Shown one piece after another: positions 59,982 through 64,000 of a DNA stretch of 64,000 nucleotides. The position numbers and the translations under genes are program-made. This DNA is from Pseudomonadales bacterium (GTDB lineage: Bacteria > Pseudomonadota > Gammaproteobacteria > Pseudomonadales > IMCC2047). Position 1 is the first letter of the stretch, and every line of letters starts with the position of its first letter. The stretch covers positions 1,392,501 to 1,456,500 of the forward strand of contig JACKNY010000001.1 in NCBI GenBank assembly GCA_024234615.1, given 5' to 3'. The notes under the pieces are model-generated. The model saw nothing but the letters and a program-made list of their open reading frames with translations. It had not been told where the DNA came from and made no database searches.

Positions 59982-60395
59982 ATGTTAAAATCAATCAAAG
60001 TACGGGACTATATGACTCGGGGGCTAATTACATTAAAACCTGATATGGAGCTTTTTGAGGCGATATCTCTATTACAAAAAAACCGTATTTCTGGTGCGCC
60101 GGTTGTGGATGAAAATGGCCACCTTATTGGGGTGCTATCGGAGGGAGATTGCCTGAATGCCATCATCAAAGATATTTATTACGAAGAAGCCGGAGGTAGG
60201 GTTTCAGAGTATATGAGTACGGAGGTGGAAACTATTGGGCCTGATGAAGATATAATTGATATTGCCATAGATTTTAATAAAAAGAGAAAACGGCGTTTCC
60301 CCGTTATTGAGGATGGTCGGTTGGTAGGGCAGATTAGCCAGAGGGATATCCTTCGGGCTGTATTGGAGATTGCTCAACATCCTAGTCATGGATAA
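59982..60395 (+). CDS. CBS-domain pair protein
   Basis: A 137-residue protein made of two CBS domains: VRDYMTRGLITLKPDMELFE to RISGAPVVDENGHLIGVLS, and VSEYMSTEVETIGPDEDIID to RRFPVIEDGRLVGQISQRDI. CBS pairs bind adenosyl nucleotides and act as energy or stress sensors. Next to usp and a response regulator, a regulatory role is likely. The next gene is 41 bases away. Confidence 0.92.
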   Translation: MLKSIKVRDYMTRGLITLKPDMELFEAISLLQKNRISGAPVVDENGHLIGVLSEGDCLNAIIKDIYYEEAGGRVSEYMSTEVETIGPDEDIIDIAIDFNKKRKRRFPVIEDGRLVGQISQRDILRAVLEIAQHPSHG

Positions 60396-60436
60396 GCGTT
60401 AGGAATAAATAAGATAAATAGCAGAGGATTGCTTGG

Positions 60437-61105
60437 ATGATTAATACTCTCGTCGTTGACGACCATGACCTTGTTCGTTATGGGTTGACGCGAATTCTGG
60501 CGGATATGCCGCATATTAATGTTGTCGGTGAAGCCGCTAGTGGCGAAGAAGCGGTTAAGTTAACACGAGAGCTTAAACCAGACGTAATTTTAATGGACGT
60601 ACTGATGCCAGGTATGGGTGGCCTAGAAGCTACGCGTCGGATTCACCATTTTGACCCGGAAATTAAAGTTATTGCAGTGACGGCTTGTGATGATGATGTT
60701 TATCCATCGCGTTTACTCAATGCTGGCGCCTCTGGGTATTTAACGAAAGGGGCTGATGTAGAAGAAATGTTAAAGGCCATTGAAACCGTGCATACTGGGA
60801 AGCGTTATATTAGCCCCGATATCGCACAAAAATTGGCGTTAAAATCATTCGGTAAGGCTTCAAATAAATTGCCGTTTGATCAGTTGTCAGAACGTGAACT
60901 ACAGATATCGATGATGATCATGGGTTGTAATAGAGTAAATGAAATTGCCGAAAGTCTGTGTTTAAGCCCGAAAACGGTCAATACATATCGCTACCGTATC
61001 TTTAATAAGCTGGGTATTAATAGTGATGTGGAGTTAGTGTTAATGGCAGTGCGCTATGGCCTTTTAGATGCCTCCGAAGCGGTTTCTCTTCCTTCTTCAG
61101 GCTGA
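60437..61105 (+). CDS. uvrY: Response regulator UvrY/GacA
   Basis: A 222-residue NarL/LuxR-type regulator. The receiver has DDHDLVRYGLTRILAD and the phosphorylated Asp in VILMDVLMPGMGG, with the usual Lys in YLTKGAD. The LuxR helix-turn-helix is LSERELQISMMIMGCNRVNE to CLSPKTVNTYRYRIFNKL. Lying before uvrC and pgsA, it matches UvrY/GacA, which drives small RNAs of the Csr/Rsm system under the BarA/GacS kinase. Confidence 0.93.
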   Translation: MINTLVVDDHDLVRYGLTRILADMPHINVVGEAASGEEAVKLTRELKPDVILMDVLMPGMGGLEATRRIHHFDPEIKVIAVTACDDDVYPSRLLNAGASGYLTKGADVEEMLKAIETVHTGKRYISPDIAQKLALKSFGKASNKLPFDQLSERELQISMMIMGCNRVNEIAESLCLSPKTVNTYRYRIFNKLGINSDVELVLMAVRYGLLDASEAVSLPSSG

Positions 61106-61149
61106 AGCGAGTTGGCGAACGCTGTCAGTTTTTCTTAGTAACCTTCGTT

Positions 61150-62976
61150 TTGTCTGACTTTGATCATAAAAATTTTCTAGCTGGTTTAAAGCAGCGTCCA
61201 GGCGTTTATCAAATGCTAGATAATACTGGACGGGTGCTTTACGTGGGTAAAGCGAAAAACTTGCGTAGCCGGGTTGCTAGCTATTTTCGTGCTGGTTCGC
61301 TTAGCATAAAAAATGCATCACTCATGGAAAAGGTGGCTGATATTCAAGTGACGTTTACCGGTAGTGAAACGGAAGCGCTGCTGCTTGAACAGAACCTTAT
61401 AAAAAGCCAAAAGCCACCCTATAACATTTTACTGCGGGATGATAAATCCTACCCTTTTATCTACTTGACCACCGCCGAGCAATTTCCGGCCTTGGGAATG
61501 CATAGAGGTGCCCGAAAAAAAGCGGTGAGCTATTATGGGCCGTTTCCAAGTGGTCTGGCGGTACGTCAAACGCTTAATTTACTGCAAAAATCATTTCGTG
61601 TGCGGCAGTGCGATGAAAGTTACTTTCGTAATCGTACTAGGCCCTGTCTACAATACCAAATTCATCGTTGCGCCGCGCCCTGTGTCAAGCTTATTTCTGA
61701 GCAAGCTTATGCGGAAGACGTGAGACATACGCAAATGTTTTTGGAAGGAAAAAGTGATGAAATTATTGCGGAGCTACAGCTTGAAATGGATCGTGCCTCA
61801 GAGCAGCTAGCTTTTGAGAGAGCCGCCGAGCTTCGAGACCAGTTAGTGAATTTACGACGGATACAGGAGCAGCAGCATATCACCGGAAAGAGTGGCGATG
61901 TCGATGTGTTTGCGGGGCTGGTGAAACCCATAGGGTTTTGTGTTCAAGTTTTATTTGTGCGGGGGGGTAGAGTTTTAGGCAGTAAAACCTATTATCCAAA
62001 AGTGAATATGATCGTTTCTTTAGAAGAGTTGCTTTCTGGATTTATTCCCCAATTTTATCTGACTCAGGGTTCTCTTCATCCGATACCTAAAGAAATTATT
62101 CTCAATGAATCGCTCCAACAGCAACAACTTATCGCTGAAGCGTTGACGCTCCATTCAGGACAGCAGGTGAAAATCACTAACAATGTGCGAGGCGCGCGCG
62201 CGCACTGGCTGAAGTTAGCGATGGCAAATGCTGATCAAAATTTGCTTGGTCATCATGCCGGAAAATTAGATTATCAAGGTCGCTTGCAGGCTTTACAGGA
62301 AGCACTGAATTTAGATTGTTTGCCACAGAGAATGGAGTGTTTTGATATCAGCCATACATCGGGAGAGTCAACTGTTGCTTCCTGTGTGGTGTTTGATCGG
62401 AAGGGCCCGCTCAGTAGCGACTATCGACGCTTTAATATTGAAAATGTTAACGCCGGGGATGACTACGCGGCAATGACTCAAGCCATTAAGCGTCGCTTTG
62501 AACGCTTAAAAAGGGGAGAGGGGAAGCTACCCGATATTTTATTTATTGATGGTGGTAAAGGGCAATTACGCATGGCAGAAGATGTCTTAATTGATTTGAA
62601 AATCGAAGGCGTCATGATAGTCGGAGTAGCGAAGGGTTCCGCGCGAAAGCCTGGCTTGGAATCTCTATTTGTCGCGGGTCGCGGTGACGAAATTGTACTG
62701 CCGAACGATTCGGCTGCCTTGCATTTAATACAGCATATTCGCGATGAAGCACACCGTTTTGCGATTAGTAGTCATCGCCAAAGCCGTGGGAAAAAGCGTT
62801 CCACTTCGATGCTTGAACGGATCCCCGGCGTAGGCCCAAAACGGCGGCGAGAATTATTACGCTTTTTTGGTGGGCTCCAGGAAATCATGCGCGCAAGTAC
62901 AGAAGAAATCGCGCGCGTCCCGACTATTAGCAAAGCCATGGCGGAAGAAATTTATACCAGTTTGCATAGTGACTAG
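61150..62976 (+). CDS. uvrC: Excinuclease ABC subunit C
   Basis: A 608-residue protein with TTG start. The GIY-YIG nuclease domain is at 11-95 (PGVYQMLDNTGRVLYVGKAK), a UVR helix pair near 205-240, the RNase H-like second nuclease in the middle (ECFDISHTSGE, FIDGGKGQL), and a C-terminal helix-hairpin-helix pair (LERIPGVGPKRRRELLRFFG). It cuts on both sides of DNA lesions with UvrAB. Follows uvrY as in E. coli. Confidence 0.97.
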   Translation: MSDFDHKNFLAGLKQRPGVYQMLDNTGRVLYVGKAKNLRSRVASYFRAGSLSIKNASLMEKVADIQVTFTGSETEALLLEQNLIKSQKPPYNILLRDDKSYPFIYLTTAEQFPALGMHRGARKKAVSYYGPFPSGLAVRQTLNLLQKSFRVRQCDESYFRNRTRPCLQYQIHRCAAPCVKLISEQAYAEDVRHTQMFLEGKSDEIIAELQLEMDRASEQLAFERAAELRDQLVNLRRIQEQQHITGKSGDVDVFAGLVKPIGFCVQVLFVRGGRVLGSKTYYPKVNMIVSLEELLSGFIPQFYLTQGSLHPIPKEIILNESLQQQQLIAEALTLHSGQQVKITNNVRGARAHWLKLAMANADQNLLGHHAGKLDYQGRLQALQEALNLDCLPQRMECFDISHTSGESTVASCVVFDRKGPLSSDYRRFNIENVNAGDDYAAMTQAIKRRFERLKRGEGKLPDILFIDGGKGQLRMAEDVLIDLKIEGVMIVGVAKGSARKPGLESLFVAGRGDEIVLPNDSAALHLIQHIRDEAHRFAISSHRQSRGKKRSTSMLERIPGVGPKRRRELLRFFGGLQEIMRASTEEIARVPTISKAMAEEIYTSLHSD

Positions 62977-63072
62977 AATATAGCTGAAGAAGGCAGCTAA
63001 AGGCTCGAATAATCATGAGCTATCCAGTATCATGATGCACTTTTTGTTATTGCTAGTTTTGGTTAAGCCTGT

Positions 63073-63621
63073 ATGAGTATTCCTAATATCATCACCAGTC
63101 TAAGGGTTATCCTCATTCCCGTTTTGGTGTTGATTTTTTATCTGCCCTTCGAATGGCGACACTTGGCGGCAGCTCTAGTTTTTATCATAGCGGGTATATC
63201 TGATTGGTTGGATGGATATATTGCCCGTAAGTGGGACCAACATACTGAGTTCGGTGCCTTTTTTGACCCTGTCGCAGATAAGCTAATCGTGGCGGTTGCA
63301 CTGATCCTGTTGATTGAAGAACATGCATCGATTTGGTTAACCATTCCCGCAATGGTGATTATTGGCCGCGAAATTGTGATCTCTGCGTTGCGCGAGTGGA
63401 TGGCGGAACTGGGTAAACGCACGAGTGTTGCGGTATCCTTTGTCGGCAAACTGAAGACCACCTTGCAAATGGCCGCTATTATTGTTTTGTTGCTGGATGA
63501 CCCGAATTCATTAGTCGCCAAGCTTGGCTTAGTATTACTTTACTTGGCGGTCGTTTTGACACTTTGGTCGATGTTTGTCTATCTGCGGGCCGCCTGGGGT
63601 GATCTGACCAAAGATATTTAA
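63073..63621 (+). CDS. pgsA: CDP-diacylglycerol--glycerol-3-phosphate 3-phosphatidyltransferase
   Basis: A 182-residue membrane enzyme. The CDP-alcohol phosphatidyltransferase motif D-G-x2-A-R-x8-G-x3-D-x3-D is visible as SDWLDGYIARKWDQHTEFG followed by AFFDPVADK. It makes phosphatidylglycerophosphate for membrane lipids. The uvrC-pgsA order is conserved in gammaproteobacteria. Confidence 0.97.
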   Translation: MSIPNIITSLRVILIPVLVLIFYLPFEWRHLAAALVFIIAGISDWLDGYIARKWDQHTEFGAFFDPVADKLIVAVALILLIEEHASIWLTIPAMVIIGREIVISALREWMAELGKRTSVAVSFVGKLKTTLQMAAIIVLLLDDPNSLVAKLGLVLLYLAVVLTLWSMFVYLRAAWGDLTKDI

Positions 63622-63637
63622 GCAGAGGCCTCTATAA

Positions 63638-63898
63638 TTACTCTATGACGCGCCGGCAACCCGCTTTTACACAACTATTTTCTGGTTCGGAAAGATAATT
63701 AAATATCGCCGTATCGCACTCGTTGCTATTCTCATAGCGTTGCTCAAATACCAATTCGGTAGGTTCCTTACAATAGCTTTCATAATATATTTTCGTTCGA
63801 GTTGTCCAGACATAAGCGCCTGTCGCAAAAGTCGCTACGGCGAGAACAATAGTTGAGTAACGGGAAATACGTTTGTAGCCTTTAATAAAACGGTTCAT
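63638..63898 (-). CDS. Small membrane-anchored protein of unknown function
   Basis: 86 residues with one N-terminal hydrophobic segment (STIVLAVATFATGAYVW) and a periplasm-facing tail with four cysteines (YCKEP, NECDT, NSCVKAGCRR), enough for two disulfides. No family recognised. It is convergent with pgsA, 16 bases apart. The last 102 bases of the window hold no gene I can support. Confidence 0.55.
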   Translation of the reverse strand: MNRFIKGYKRISRYSTIVLAVATFATGAYVWTTRTKIYYESYCKEPTELVFEQRYENSNECDTAIFNYLSEPENSCVKAGCRRVIE

Positions 63899-64000
63899 GT
63901 ACGAATAGATTTTCCCGTCAATAGGGAGAAAGGTTAAATGGGTTTAGGGGCGAGTCACGCTAAACAGCTTTGCACGAACGAGCTTGCGGTATTCCCGCGG

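Overview
The window looks like the chromosome of a gammaproteobacterium of the Pseudomonadales/Cellvibrionales kind. The support is gene order and protein style: gltA opposite sdhCDAB-sucAB-lpd-sucCD, leuCDB-asd-fimV-truA-accD-folC-dedD-cvpA-purF-metZ, a uvrY-uvrC-pgsA block, and a small protein of the PA1571 type. Genus cannot be named from sequence alone. Most of the window is dense housekeeping DNA; one island of about 10 kb is clearly foreign.

Layout. 1-905: end of a ferredoxin reductase gene plus its [2Fe-2S] ferredoxin, the usual electron chain of a bacterial P450 or Rieske oxygenase lying before the window. 1023-5351: a secreted Gly/Ser-rich protein of unknown role, an Ogt plus Ada-AlkA alkylation-repair pair, pdxB and a 52-residue PA1571-like protein. 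5506-10206: an RlmI-like methyltransferase, a 262-bp MITE with IS5-type features, msrB and an M16C metalloprotease. 10290-23216: citrate synthase facing a shared terminator, then on the other strand succinate dehydrogenase, 2-oxoglutarate dehydrogenase and succinyl-CoA synthetase, so most of the oxidative half of the TCA cycle lies together. 23375-32714: assorted genes including an AraC/aryl-alcohol dehydrogenase pair, folE, prmB, aroC, an MFS transporter and a LysR regulator. 32900-46991: leucine, aspartate-semialdehyde, fatty acid, folate, purine and methionine genes around fimV and truA.

47313-57332: an intact tRNA-Lys(CTT) gene is followed by a tyrosine integrase and an AlpA-like HTH protein, and the last 46 bases of the tRNA (plus 2 more) recur exactly at 57285-57332. 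These are attL and attR of an integrated element of 9,942 bp. Inside it are a hairpin-rich noncoding stretch, a second divergent recombinase gene with a small partner, two IS3-family insertion sequences, and a row of orphan Rhs C-terminal tips with candidate immunity genes. No full Rhs body is present. One tip, carrying a Tlde1/DUF2778-like peptidoglycan-targeting signature, is cut by the first IS. The element reads as a decayed store of polymorphic-toxin tips.

57495-64000: back in the core genome, with an Nramp-related transporter that lacks the usual metal-binding motif, a tandem universal stress protein, a CBS-domain protein, a UvrY/GacA response regulator, uvrC, pgsA and a small membrane-anchored protein. 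All calls rest on reading motifs by eye; no database search was run.
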